Made by a program: the position numbers and the translations under genes. DNA of 64,000 nt from Bacillus_AB infantis_C (lineage in GTDB: Bacteria > Bacillota > Bacilli > Bacillales > Cytobacillaceae): the NCBI RefSeq assembly GCF_050107595.1, contig NZ_JBNILH010000017.1, forward strand, positions 1-64,000, written 5' to 3'. Of the stretch, positions 32,692 to 41,105 are shown in pieces. Position 1 is the first letter of the stretch; each line of letters starts with the position of its first letter. The notes below the pieces were generated by a model. The model searched no databases. It was not told the DNA's origin and was given only the letters and a program-made list of their open reading frames with translations.

Positions 32692-33271
32692 TGACTGACT
32701 CTCCCCTCTTTTCATGCAGCTGAAACTGTTTCAGCAGACCGCCAATAAACTTCATTTTAAACAAGCTTTTCACTATGAAAAATCCAAATATAGCTCCTGC
32801 TGTATTTGCCAGCAGATCATTCACATCCGTGCTTCTGCCGCTTCCAAGCGTAACCCTGATCAGCAGCTGAACCAATTCAAAAGCAAGACTCAATGCAAAG
32901 CCGAGCTTTGCAGCGTCTTTATAGGAAGCTATTCTCCTGTTCAGGAACGGAAGGTACATCCCGAACGGCACAAGCATAAGAACATTCAGCATAAAAGTCG
33001 TTATATCAATTGTCAGCACAGGTATAAAGTTCACAGTCTGATACCACTTTGTCTGGTTCGCATACCTTCCTATATTGACATCTATCGGGAAAAATACAAG
33101 ATGGATCACGCAAAGCAAGTATATTCCAAATGACAATAAAACAGCATATTGAGCAATGGTCACCTTCCTTTTTTGACGATTTCCCCAGACCGCCAGGACC
33201 AGGATCCCCAATAAAAAGAGCGGGCCCAGCACATACCATGATTCAATAGTGAACATAATCGATTTTTCCAT
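32669..33271 (-). CDS. VanZ-family membrane protein
   Basis: A 200-residue VanZ-like protein with about five membrane segments (roughly 13-28, 40-62, 87-107, 117-142 and 157-175). The conserved family stretch includes TTFMLNVLMLVPFGMYLPFL and GSGRSTDVNDLLANTAGA. VanZ of Tn1546 adds low-level teicoplanin resistance; most chromosomal homologues have no known role. GGAGG precedes the ATG at 33271. The gene overlaps a VanR/VanS-like two-component pair, so its level is probably linked to a cell-envelope signal. Confidence 0.9.
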   Translation of the reverse strand: MEKSIMFTIESWYVLGPLFLLGILVLAVWGNRQKRKVTIAQYAVLLSFGIYLLCVIHLVFFPIDVNIGRYANQTKWYQTVNFIPVLTIDITTFMLNVLMLVPFGMYLPFLNRRIASYKDAAKLGFALSLAFELVQLLIRVTLGSGRSTDVNDLLANTAGAIFGFFIVKSLFKMKFIGGLLKQFQLHEKRGESVIDENIGC

Positions 33272-33408
33272 TATCTTTCCTCCTATTTATTTGCTTAATT
33301 AAGAACCAGTATAGGAGGAAATAGTAAAGAATTTTTAAAGAAAGAATTAAGGATGACTAAATTATTTCAAAATACTATGGTTTAGTCTGCGGATTGCTTG
33401 TAAATAAA

Positions 33409-33433
33409 GAAAAGCCCCGCAAGTCTGCAGGAC
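33409..33433 (-). terminator. Terminator of the Nudix hydrolase gene
   Basis: Minus strand: GTCCTGC (33433-33427) pairs with GCGGGGC (33420-33414), allowing G-T pairs, and TTTTC follows. About 65 bases beyond the Nudix stop codon. Confidence 0.7.
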
Positions 33434-33496
33434 TTTTCAAAAATCAACTAATCCTTCAAGTTGTAGGGATGCCTGCATCCAGATGATTTATTCATT

Positions 33497-33961
33497 TTAA
33501 TCCAGTACAGGTGTCTTCTTCCCCTCAGCCCAATCTTGAATAAACTCCTTCTGCCTTGGATTTAAATTTCCTGGCAGACCGCTCTTCTCAAAATACCGAT
33601 GTTCCCTGCTTTCGTCTCCAGTCTGTTTTAAAGTCCCGCTGACTCTGCTGGTTTTAAATATAATCTGGACACTGAATACCCTGTCTTTATTAGGATATTC
33701 AACAAAGCACTTTTCCCCAGAGTAAATTCCGAACAGCTCCAGTTCGTGAACCTCCAGTCCTGTTTCTTCAAAGGTTTCTCTTTTAGCCGTCTGCTCAAAT
33801 GTTTCTCCCAGCTCCATGACTCCGCCAGGTATGCACCAATTGTCCTCATCTGTGCGGTGCTGAAGCAGGATTCTACCCGCGTTTTCAATGATGATGCCGC
33901 AGCCAGCAGTGAACAGCGTTTCGTGTCCGATCCATTTTCGCATCGTTTTTATGTAATCCAT
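33497..33961 (-). CDS. Nudix hydrolase
   Basis: A 154-residue hydrolase of nucleoside diphosphate-linked compounds. The Nudix box is complete: GVMELGETFEQTAKRE continuing TFEETGL (about residues 43-65), with the REXXEE glutamates that bind Mg2+ or Mn2+. The N-terminal IGHETLFTAGCGIIIE resembles the YtkD/MutT-like Nudix proteins common in Bacillus. The ATG at 33961 has GAGG upstream; the frame is open 12 codons more. The substrate cannot be predicted. Confidence 0.9.
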   Translation of the reverse strand: MDYIKTMRKWIGHETLFTAGCGIIIENAGRILLQHRTDEDNWCIPGGVMELGETFEQTAKRETFEETGLEVHELELFGIYSGEKCFVEYPNKDRVFSVQIIFKTSRVSGTLKQTGDESREHRYFEKSGLPGNLNPRQKEFIQDWAEGKKTPVLD

Positions 33962-34061
33962 TGTTCTAACCTCTTTTCTTTCTTGTAATAAAAGCAAAAA
34001 AGAACCTCTAATCTTATCATGATTAAAGGCTCCTGATGTATCTAGTTAACATAATATTTTT

Positions 34062-35561
34062 CTAGGAAACCAATTCCTTTTTCCTTAAGCCAAGCGTCTC
34101 GGCTGTCGAAGTCTGGATCTCATGGAAAAGTGCTGGGTTATTGGCTAATGAGACACCGAATGACGGAATCATTTCTTTAATTTTCGGCTGCCATTTCTGC
34201 ATCTGCTCAGGGAAGCATTTCTCAAGCACTTCCAGCATAACCTGTACAGCAGTTGATGCACCCGGGGATGCTCCGAGCAATGCGGCAACCGAACCGTCTG
34301 ATGCACTCACAACCTCAGTCCCGAATTGCAGCGTTCCTTTGCCGCCTGCTTCTGTGTCCTTGATGACCTGCACGCGCTGGCCGGCTACGACCGTATCCCA
34401 ATCACCGCTCCTGGCATTCGGGATGAACTCGCGCAGCTCCTGGATCCGCTTCTCATGCGACAGCAGCACCTGCTCGATCAAATACTTGGTCAAAGGGAAT
34501 TCCTTCATTCCCGCTGCCAGCATGGTAAAGACATTATTCGGTTTAACAGATCCGATTAAATCAAAATTAGAGCCTGTTTTCAGGAACTTAGGCGAGAAAC
34601 CGGCAAAAGGCCCGAACAGCAGGGACTTCTTGTTATCGATATACCTTGTATCAAGATGCGGAACCGACATTGGCGGCGCTCCGACCTTTGCTTTCCCGTA
34701 TACCTTGGCATGGTGCCTGGCAATGACCTCAGGGTTATTGCAGACAAGGAAGAGTCCGCTGACAGGGAAGCCCCCGATTCGCTTCGACTCAGGAATCCCG
34801 GTTTTCTGCAGCAGCGGCAGACTGCCGCCCCCGCCTCCGATGAAAACGAACTTGGCAGTATGGTGTTCCACAGTGCCGCTTTCAAGATTTTTCACCTTCA
34901 CGTCCCATAAGCCCTGGCTGTTGCGTTTGATATCCTTTACCGTATGCTTGTAATTCATTTCTACATTTTGCTTCTTTAAATAGTCGAACAGCATCCTAGT
35001 CAAAGCACCGAAATTCACATCTGTACCGGAATCAATTTTTGTGGCGGCGATCGGTTCGTTTGATTTCCGGTCCTCCATAATAAGAGGAATCCATTCCTTT
35101 AATTTCTTGGGGTCGCTTGAGAATTCCATGCCCTGAAAAAGCGGGACACCTGAAAGCGCTTTAAATCGTTTTTGCAGGAATTCTACATTTTTCTCACCTT
35201 CCACAAGGCTCATATGCGGTATAGGCATGATGAATTCCTGAGGATTGCGGATAAGGTCCTTTTTGACTAAATAAGACCAAAACTGGCGTGACAGCTGGAA
35301 TTGTTCGTTAATATTAATCGCTTTCTTTATATCAATAGAGCCATCCGGCTTCTCTGGCGTATAATTCAGCTCGCACAAGGCAGCATGGCCTGTACCCGCA
35401 TTATTCCACTCATTAGAGCTTTCTTCCCCTGCACCCGCAAGCTTCTCAAAAACCTTGATCTCCCACTCAGGAGCAAGCTCCTTCAGAAAAGAACCCAATG
35501 TTGCACTCATGATCCCGGCACCAATTAAGATTACGTCTGTTGCTTTCTGTACGCTGCTCAT
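34062..35561 (-). CDS. mqo: Malate:quinone oxidoreductase Mqo
   Basis: Membrane-associated FAD enzyme that oxidises L-malate to oxaloacetate and passes electrons to menaquinone, an irreversible bypass of malate dehydrogenase. The 499-residue protein matches the family length (about 500). The N-terminal VILIGAGIMSATLGSFL is the FAD-binding motif, followed by NNAGTGHAALCELNYTP, a strong Mqo signature, and GASPGASTAV near residue 430. I start at the ATG at 35561 (MSSVQKATD); GGAGG lies 13 bases upstream, rather far, and the frame is open 30 codons more. A cre-like CcpA site lies about 270 bases upstream. Confidence 0.94.
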   Translation of the reverse strand: MSSVQKATDVILIGAGIMSATLGSFLKELAPEWEIKVFEKLAGAGEESSNEWNNAGTGHAALCELNYTPEKPDGSIDIKKAININEQFQLSRQFWSYLVKKDLIRNPQEFIMPIPHMSLVEGEKNVEFLQKRFKALSGVPLFQGMEFSSDPKKLKEWIPLIMEDRKSNEPIAATKIDSGTDVNFGALTRMLFDYLKKQNVEMNYKHTVKDIKRNSQGLWDVKVKNLESGTVEHHTAKFVFIGGGGGSLPLLQKTGIPESKRIGGFPVSGLFLVCNNPEVIARHHAKVYGKAKVGAPPMSVPHLDTRYIDNKKSLLFGPFAGFSPKFLKTGSNFDLIGSVKPNNVFTMLAAGMKEFPLTKYLIEQVLLSHEKRIQELREFIPNARSGDWDTVVAGQRVQVIKDTEAGGKGTLQFGTEVVSASDGSVAALLGASPGASTAVQVMLEVLEKCFPEQMQKWQPKIKEMIPSFGVSLANNPALFHEIQTSTAETLGLRKKELVS

Positions 35562-35832
35562 AATACGTTCTTTGCCTCCTATATGTGAAAAAAGATTGTG
35601 CGCTATTTCACCTAGAAATTCACTCTTCCGTTTCAAATAAAACCCTTTCATATTCTATTATAATGATTTATTGGGTAATTTATCTACTATTATCTGATAA
35701 TTATATATTATTTTTCGTTTGGGAAAAAGTGCAAAGGTTCACTTTATACTGGAAAAATCAAAAATTCTGTACTTTTTTCATTATATCAGGATTAGAATTT
35801 ATGAAACATTATATTCCTATATTAAAATAAAA

Positions 35833-35846
35833 AGTAAGCGTTAACA
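35833..35846. promoter_or_regulatory. Candidate CcpA cre site upstream of mqo
   Basis: AGTAAGCGTTAACA matches the cre consensus TGWAANCGNTNWCA at all positions but the first. It lies in the 390-base gap between mqo and cwlJ. If used, it would place malate:quinone oxidoreductase under catabolite repression. The distance to the mqo start (about 270 bases) is long, so the promoter would have to be distal. Confidence 0.4.
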
Positions 35847-35923
35847 AGTGTAGCATATCAATGCCCGGCATTTTTTTCAAAAACTGGCAGTTTAATCTTT
35901 TATATATTTGTGGGCGTGAAAAT

Positions 35924-35950
35924 AAAAAAGCCTACTCAAAGAGAGTAAGC
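35924..35950 (-). terminator. Terminator of cwlJ
   Basis: Minus strand: GCTTACTC (35950-35943) pairs with GAGTAGGC (35937-35930), followed by TTTTTTATTTTC. The stem begins directly at the cwlJ stop codon. Confidence 0.85.
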
Positions 35951-36391
35951 TTACCCGGAATAAACAGCCTCACATGTCCCTGCCTGAGGCTCATAATAAC
36001 AATGATTCTTATATTGGCCGGCAAAAGGCTGGTCGTACCATGTCGGAGGACAAGGGGCATACGGATTAAAATACCAGAGAGCATATTTCCCCGGATGCTG
36101 TCTCCAATAATCAAGATTCTGCCTGGCTAATCTTCTCTCCACTTCTCTTGCCCTTTGATAAAACACATTCCCCTTTTGGACAGCTTCAAAAGAATAATTT
36201 CCGCCCTGCACCTGATAAATGACATCCCGTACGGATCTCAATTCCTTAAAATCCAAACAATTGGCTAAAAGACGGTTCACAATTACATTCCCCACATACA
36301 GCATCCCTTGCTTGCCTTCCCCTTCAGCCTCTGCCCGCATCATCCTGGCCATCAGGTCCACGTCAGCACTTCGGTAATTCACTCGTGGCAT
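35951..36391 (-). CDS. cwlJ: Spore cortex-lytic hydrolase CwlJ
   Basis: A 146-residue SleB/CwlJ-type hydrolase (Hydrolase_2) that degrades muramic-lactam-containing cortex peptidoglycan during germination. It lacks a signal peptide, like B. subtilis CwlJ (142 residues), and shows LMARMMRAEAEGEGKQGML, VGNVIVNRLLANC, GNVFYQRAREVERRLAR and ALWYFNPYAPCPPTWY. The ATG at 36391 has GGAGG eight bases upstream. In B. subtilis cwlJ sits beside gerQ, which it needs for its spore location; gerQ is not next to it here. A sporulation sigma-E promoter is expected but I could not pick one confidently. Confidence 0.93.
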   Translation of the reverse strand: MPRVNYRSADVDLMARMMRAEAEGEGKQGMLYVGNVIVNRLLANCLDFKELRSVRDVIYQVQGGNYSFEAVQKGNVFYQRAREVERRLARQNLDYWRQHPGKYALWYFNPYAPCPPTWYDQPFAGQYKNHCYYEPQAGTCEAVYSG

Positions 36392-36478
36392 ATTTCTCAC
36401 CTCCATGACAGTGTATGATGTGATGGCCTGTTTGAATGTTAGTGTTTGTGGAATGAGAATGTCCTTTTTATTGATACG

Positions 36479-36511
36479 AAAAAAAGCGAACAGCCGCCAA
36501 AAGCTGTTCGC
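36479..36511 (-). terminator. Terminator of the MetE-like gene
   Basis: Minus strand: GCGAACAGC and GCTGTTCGC form a perfect 9-bp stem (36511-36486) followed by TTTTTTT. It starts nine bases after the stop codon. Confidence 0.92.
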
Positions 36512-36519
36512 TTCAAATA

Positions 36520-37623
36520 TTATCCCCAAATCTCCTTAGAAATATCTACAATATACTTCAGCTTCGCCCACTGCTCTTCCTCTGTCAGAATATTTCCGTG
36601 ATGGGTAGAGGCAAAGCCGCATTGCGGACTGATGCATAATTGCTCCAGCGGCAGATATTTGGTTGCTTCTTCTATACGTGCTTTAATGTTCTCCTTGTCT
36701 TCCAAAGTACCATGCTTGGACGTGAATACACCCAGCACCACCAACGGGCCGCCATTTGGAACGAACTCCAGAGGGCCGAAATCGCCGGAACGGTCATCAT
36801 CATATTCCAGGAAGAATCCGTTCACCTTCTCTTTTGCAAACAATACAGGCGCAATCTTGGCATAGCTGCCTTCGAATGCCCATTTAGAGCGGTAGTTCCC
36901 GCGGCAAAGGTGAGTGGTTACAGTCAAATCCTCCGGCTTTTCCTCCAGCACACCGTTCACAACTCTTAATGCCAGGCTGATTAATTCCTCACGTGAATAG
37001 CCGCTGTCATTGAAAGGAATCTCCGGTGCATTCAGGCCGGCGATGTATACATCATCAAATTGAAGGTAGCGGCAGCCTGCATCATAGAATGCTTTGATGG
37101 CATCCTTGTAAGTCTGGATAATATCATTCGCATATTCTTCAACGTCCGGATAGATTTCGAGATTGCGAATGCCAGCGTTAAACAGCTGGTTCGGACTCGG
37201 GATGGTCTGCTTTGCAACCGCACGTTCACCGACAATTTCTTTAAATTCGATAAAGTCTTTAATATGCGGGTGATTCTGATTGAAAGATACTTTACCAACT
37301 ACACGTACATCATATCTTTCCGTTTCTTCCCCTTTGAAGGCAAAGCCATGATCCGGCACATATCCCTCTACCCCATTCAAATGCTCAAGGAAATCTGTAT
37401 GCCAGAACCTGCGGCGGAATTCCCCATCGGTGACAGCCTGAAGGCCAACCTCAATTTGCTTGTCCACAATCTTTTTAATTTCTTCTGTTTCGATGGCATG
37501 AAGCTCCTGAGCTGTAATTGTACCCTCCTGGAATTCCTTCCTGCTCTTATGGATCCTCTCCGGACGCAATAAGCTTCCTACATGATCTGCTCTAAATGGA
37601 GCTTTAACAAGTGTTTTAGTCAT
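36520..37623 (-). CDS. MetE C-terminal-like methyltransferase (YxjG/YxjH type)
   Basis: A 367-residue cobalamin-independent methionine synthase-like protein, corresponding to the catalytic C-terminal half of MetE. It starts PFRADHVGSLLRP, has RRFWHTDFLEHL, the YLQFDDVYIAGL segment and a zinc-ligand region (HLCRGNYR; CGFASTHHG at the C-terminus). B. subtilis YxjG and YxjH belong to the same group and recycle methionine or its derivatives. There is no S-box riboswitch in the 150-base leader, unlike those genes. The ATG at 37623 has GAGGGAG upstream. The LysR-type gene just upstream on the same strand may be its regulator. Confidence 0.87.
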   Translation of the reverse strand: MTKTLVKAPFRADHVGSLLRPERIHKSRKEFQEGTITAQELHAIETEEIKKIVDKQIEVGLQAVTDGEFRRRFWHTDFLEHLNGVEGYVPDHGFAFKGEETERYDVRVVGKVSFNQNHPHIKDFIEFKEIVGERAVAKQTIPSPNQLFNAGIRNLEIYPDVEEYANDIIQTYKDAIKAFYDAGCRYLQFDDVYIAGLNAPEIPFNDSGYSREELISLALRVVNGVLEEKPEDLTVTTHLCRGNYRSKWAFEGSYAKIAPVLFAKEKVNGFFLEYDDDRSGDFGPLEFVPNGGPLVVLGVFTSKHGTLEDKENIKARIEEATKYLPLEQLCISPQCGFASTHHGNILTEEEQWAKLKYIVDISKEIWG

Positions 37624-37771
37624 AGTGAACTCCCTCTCCCCAATATTCAAAGGCTCTTATCTTAAAAAAAATGCTGCCCTGGAAGTTGGCTTGTTTTAAT
37701 TAAAGTAAGTGTAGCACAGGGAAATTCTTATAACGTAACACAATGTCGCTATGCCTTGTTATAGCTTTAAA

Positions 37772-38689
37772 CTATAACCCGCCCAGCTCTTCTTTTATGC
37801 TTTCCTTCAAATACTGGATATAGATATTGGCAAGCGGGCTGTTTGTCACATTTTTATGAGTGATATAACCCACATTAATTTTCTCATCCACCTTTAATGG
37901 AATGGCTATGATATCCTTGCTGTTTAATTTATGGCTGATCACACCAGTTGAAATGGTATAGCCATCCAGCCCGATCAGCAGATTAAACAGGGTGGCCCGA
38001 TCCGTCACCCGGATATTCTTCGGCCTGGAAAGGGTGCTGAGAATCTCCTCGGAAAAATAGAAGGAATTATAATCTCCCTGCTCATAAGAGAGATATGGAT
38101 ACGGATCCAAATCTGGTAAAGTGACATAATCCTTTTCCGCAAGAGGATTTGTGGAGCTGATAAATATATGGGGGTCTGCCTCAAACAGCTCATGAAACTC
38201 CAGGCTTCCTTCCCTCAAAAACTTATAAATGACATTTCTATTAAATTCATTCACATACAAAATCCCGATCTCACTGCGCAGATTTTTCACATCATCAATG
38301 ATTTCATAGGTTTTCGTTTCCCGCAGACTGAATTCGTATTCCTCCGGATCATATTCCTTCAACAGACGTACAAACGCACTTACTGCAAATGCATAATGCT
38401 GGGCAGAAACAGAAAAATGCTGCTGCGGGGACCGTGCATTCGTATAACGATTTTCAAGAAGCTCCGCCTGCTCAACCACCTGCCTGGCATAGCCAAGAAA
38501 CTCCGACCCTTCAGGAGTGATCAAAATCCCTTTATTGGACCGAGAAAAAATCGTGATCCCAACTTCCTCCTCCAGCTCTTTCAGTGCATTCGAAAGGCTG
38601 GGCTGGCTGATAAACAGCCTTTGTGCCGCTTTGTTGATCGAGCGGCTTCTGGCTACTTCGATTACGTATTTTAGCTGTTGTAGTGTCAT
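37772..38689 (-). CDS. LysR-family transcriptional regulator
   Basis: A 305-residue regulator. The N-terminal helix-turn-helix MTLQQLKYVIEVARSRSIN... AAQRLFISQPSLSNALKELE is typical, and the remaining 210 residues form the periplasmic-binding-protein-like effector domain. Several B. subtilis relatives of this kind (CysL, YtlI) control sulphur genes, and the next gene downstream is MetE-like, so methionine or sulphur control is a reasonable guess. I start at the ATG at 38689 with AAAGGATG upstream; the frame is open 24 codons more. The effector is unknown. Confidence 0.88.
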   Translation of the reverse strand: MTLQQLKYVIEVARSRSINKAAQRLFISQPSLSNALKELEEEVGITIFSRSNKGILITPEGSEFLGYARQVVEQAELLENRYTNARSPQQHFSVSAQHYAFAVSAFVRLLKEYDPEEYEFSLRETKTYEIIDDVKNLRSEIGILYVNEFNRNVIYKFLREGSLEFHELFEADPHIFISSTNPLAEKDYVTLPDLDPYPYLSYEQGDYNSFYFSEEILSTLSRPKNIRVTDRATLFNLLIGLDGYTISTGVISHKLNSKDIIAIPLKVDEKINVGYITHKNVTNSPLANIYIQYLKESIKEELGGL

Positions 38690-38906
38690 GGTTACATCCT
38701 TTACGAAGGGTTTTTCTGCTTCAAATCTGCTAAATATAATAAGCAGTGCACAATTCTCCATTATGTCCTGCTGGTTTTCAGAAGATTATAAGGCATTCTA
38801 CAGCAATAATCCATTAAATCCTTCTGCTGCTTAAACGTTTCCGATCCTGGTCTTGAAGCAAACAGAAAGAAAGAATCCAGCCCTGTCAGCCAGATTCTTA
38901 TATATT

Positions 38907-40235
38907 CTAAGCTTCTACCTTATTAAAAAACTGAGGCAAATGTTCTTTGTGGGCTTCAAGCATTTCGTCGACAATTTGCTTTGCCAGCTTGTCAGATGCA
39001 ACTAAAGGATTGATTGTCAGTGCAAGGACTGCTTTGTCATAATCTCCCGTGACAGCAGCTTCTGCGGCGACTCTTTCAAAAGATTTTATCTGCTGGACCA
39101 ATCCGCGGACCGGCACAGGGAGGTCACCCATGGCAATAGGTCTCGGACCGTCCTTAGTAATAATGCAGCTTACCTCAACTGCTGAATCATCAGGAATGCC
39201 CGCTATTGCTCCATTATTCAATGTATTGACAGGCTGGATATCGCGTTTGTCATTGAACATAGAAGAAATCAATCGGACAGCTGCATCAGAATAGTATGCG
39301 CCTCCCCGTTTCTCAAGCTGCGGCGGCTTAATGTCCAGGCTGGGATCCTTATAAAGCTCAAAAAGGTCATTTTCGAGTTTTTGAACTACTTCTGCACGGG
39401 TACCTTCCATCTCAGAATTTTTCAGGTCCTTTTCAACCATTTCCCGCGTTTTATAATAATACAGATGATATGGGCATGGAAGAACATTTAAGGCCTTAAG
39501 AAAAGATGGTTCCCATCCAATTCCTTGAACATTCTTTACAAAGCTGCTGTTCTGCGGATCAGTGAGAAGGTCTATTACCTTTTCTTTTACACTCTCGCCA
39601 TCCAGGTACACATCAAGACCATATACCATGTGATTCAATCCGGCGAAATCGATCCGGATACGGGAATGTTCCACATTCAGCAGCTTAGCAATTCCCATTT
39701 CCATTCCTATAGGTACATTGCAGAGCCCTACTACCTTTTTGATATTTGAATATCGGAGAACAGCTTCCGTCACCATTCCTGCAGGATTTGTAAAGTTAAT
39801 CAGCCAGGCATCCGGACACAGCTCCTCCATATCTCTGCAAATATCTAAAATAACCGGTATTGTGCGCAGGCCCTTAAACAATCCTCCAGGACCGTTTGTC
39901 TCTTGTCCCAGCACTCCATATTTTAAGGGAATTCTTTCATCCTTTGCCCGTGCATCCAATAAACCTACCCGAAATTGTGTTGTTACAAAATCTGCTTCCT
40001 TCAAAGCTTCTTTACGATCAAGCGTCAGATGAACTTCAATAGGCAGCCCTGCCTTTTGAACCATTCGTTTAGCGAGATTTCCTACAATCTCAAGTTTCTC
40101 TTTCCCGGCTTCTACATCAACCAGCCAGAGCTCACTTACCGGCAATTCTCTATACCTCTTAATAAAGCCTTCAACTAACTCAGGGGTATAACTTGATCCC
40201 CCGCCAATGGTAGCGATTTTTAACCCTTTTTTCAT
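38907..40235 (-). CDS. celF/licH: GH4 family 6-phospho-beta-glucosidase / phospho-chitobiase
   Basis: A 442-residue NAD+ and Mn2+-dependent glycoside hydrolase of family 4. It shows the dinucleotide motif TIGGGSSYTPELVEGF at the N-terminus, NFTNPAGMVTEA, the metal-binding cysteine in GLCNVPIGMEMG and GLNHMVYGLDV. The enzyme cleaves 6-phosphorylated disaccharides delivered by the PTS. It resembles LicH/CelF/ChbF. Because a ChbG deacetylase lies in the same operon, diacetylchitobiose 6-phosphate (after deacetylation) is the likely substrate, as in E. coli, with cellobiose as alternative. GGAGGTG precedes the ATG, which overlaps the IIA stop by four bases. Confidence 0.92.
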   Translation of the reverse strand: MKKGLKIATIGGGSSYTPELVEGFIKRYRELPVSELWLVDVEAGKEKLEIVGNLAKRMVQKAGLPIEVHLTLDRKEALKEADFVTTQFRVGLLDARAKDERIPLKYGVLGQETNGPGGLFKGLRTIPVILDICRDMEELCPDAWLINFTNPAGMVTEAVLRYSNIKKVVGLCNVPIGMEMGIAKLLNVEHSRIRIDFAGLNHMVYGLDVYLDGESVKEKVIDLLTDPQNSSFVKNVQGIGWEPSFLKALNVLPCPYHLYYYKTREMVEKDLKNSEMEGTRAEVVQKLENDLFELYKDPSLDIKPPQLEKRGGAYYSDAAVRLISSMFNDKRDIQPVNTLNNGAIAGIPDDSAVEVSCIITKDGPRPIAMGDLPVPVRGLVQQIKSFERVAAEAAVTGDYDKAVLALTINPLVASDKLAKQIVDEMLEAHKEHLPQFFNKVEA

Positions 40236-40561
40236 GCATTCACACCTCCGGATAAATTTACGTGCTCATACAAGTCTACAAATTCGCCTGCCATGTCTTT
40301 TATCGTAATAGCATTCATAAGATGGTCCTGAGCATGCACCATTAACAAAGAAATCTCTGTACTTTCTCCTCTCACTTCTCTTTGGATCAGAGACGTTTGG
40401 ATTAGATGCGCGCTATTTAGCTCATTAGCAGCTTCCTCTATTTTTTTTCTTGCCCCAGCTATGTCCCCGCTCTTGGCAGCGGCAATTGCCTCCATTGCAG
40501 AGCTTTTGCCATTGCCGCCATGAAGGATGATTTGAAAGATTGTCTCTTCGATGCTAGCCAT
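40232..40561 (-). CDS. PTS lactose/cellobiose-family IIA component
   Basis: A 109-residue cytoplasmic phosphocarrier that passes phosphate from HPr to the IIB proteins. The all-helical protein has the usual IILHGGNGKSSAMEAI N-terminus and the active histidine in LLMVHAQDHLMNAI (about residues 72-85). The N-terminus begins MASIEETIFQIILHGG. It lies between a IIB gene and the GH4 hydrolase. Homologues are CelC/LicA/ChbA. Confidence 0.93.
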   Translation of the reverse strand: MASIEETIFQIILHGGNGKSSAMEAIAAAKSGDIAGARKKIEEAANELNSAHLIQTSLIQREVRGESTEISLLMVHAQDHLMNAITIKDMAGEFVDLYEHVNLSGGVNA

Positions 40562-40644
40562 AAAGAAAACATCCCTTCCTTCTATGATTTATTTATAAAA
40601 GAGAGTCATTCTACCTTTCCATGCACAAGAAGAATCCTATGAAA

Positions 40645-40959
40645 CTATCCCTTTTGACCATTGATCAAATCAATAGCAGCCTTTAATACTTCCGGACCAT
40701 TGCACATTCCATAATGAACAGGGTTGATAGAATCTACTGGTATATTTTTCTCCTCACATAACTTTTTCATTTGGGGCATTAAATAACGCACCTGCGGACC
40801 AAGGAGCAATACATCTGCGTTGTCAATATGCCGTTTAACTGCATCAGCACCTTCCGCCCAGATCTTAGCCTCAATGCCCTGGCTTTTAGCTGCTGTTTCC
40901 ATTTTAGTCACCAATAAGCTTGTTGACATTCCTGCTGCGCAGCATAACAAAATATTCAT
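40645..40959 (-). CDS. PTS lactose/cellobiose-family IIB component (second copy)
   Basis: A 104-residue IIB domain protein. The phosphorylated cysteine lies in MNILLCCAAGMSTSLL, followed by the P-loop-like turn. VLLLGPQVRYLMPQMKK matches CelA/LicB. It is clearly a paralogue of the IIB at 43,226-43,531 (more than half identical by eye) and both keep the active-site cysteine. It is separated from the IIA gene by about 85 bases and from chbG by about 145 bases, wider gaps than elsewhere in the operon. Confidence 0.93.
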   Translation of the reverse strand: MNILLCCAAGMSTSLLVTKMETAAKSQGIEAKIWAEGADAVKRHIDNADVLLLGPQVRYLMPQMKKLCEEKNIPVDSINPVHYGMCNGPEVLKAAIDLINGQKG

Positions 40960-41105
40960 CCTCTCATTCCTCCCTAATTTTGTTTTCTTAGTGATATTTT
41001 TTAATGTAAGAATATTACAAAAACCTGACCGGAATTATCTTGCTAAAAATATAAATCATCTAAACAGGCTCCTAACTATACAGCCCAGGAACCTGTTCAG
41101 CCCTT

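Noticed and set aside
30876..33271. Full vancomycin resistance cluster
   Set aside because: Only VanZ-, VanR- and VanS-like proteins are present; no vanH, vanA or vanX genes.
37624..37771. S-box riboswitch upstream of the MetE-like gene
   Set aside because: The 150-base gap lacks the S-box core and any terminator with a competing stem.
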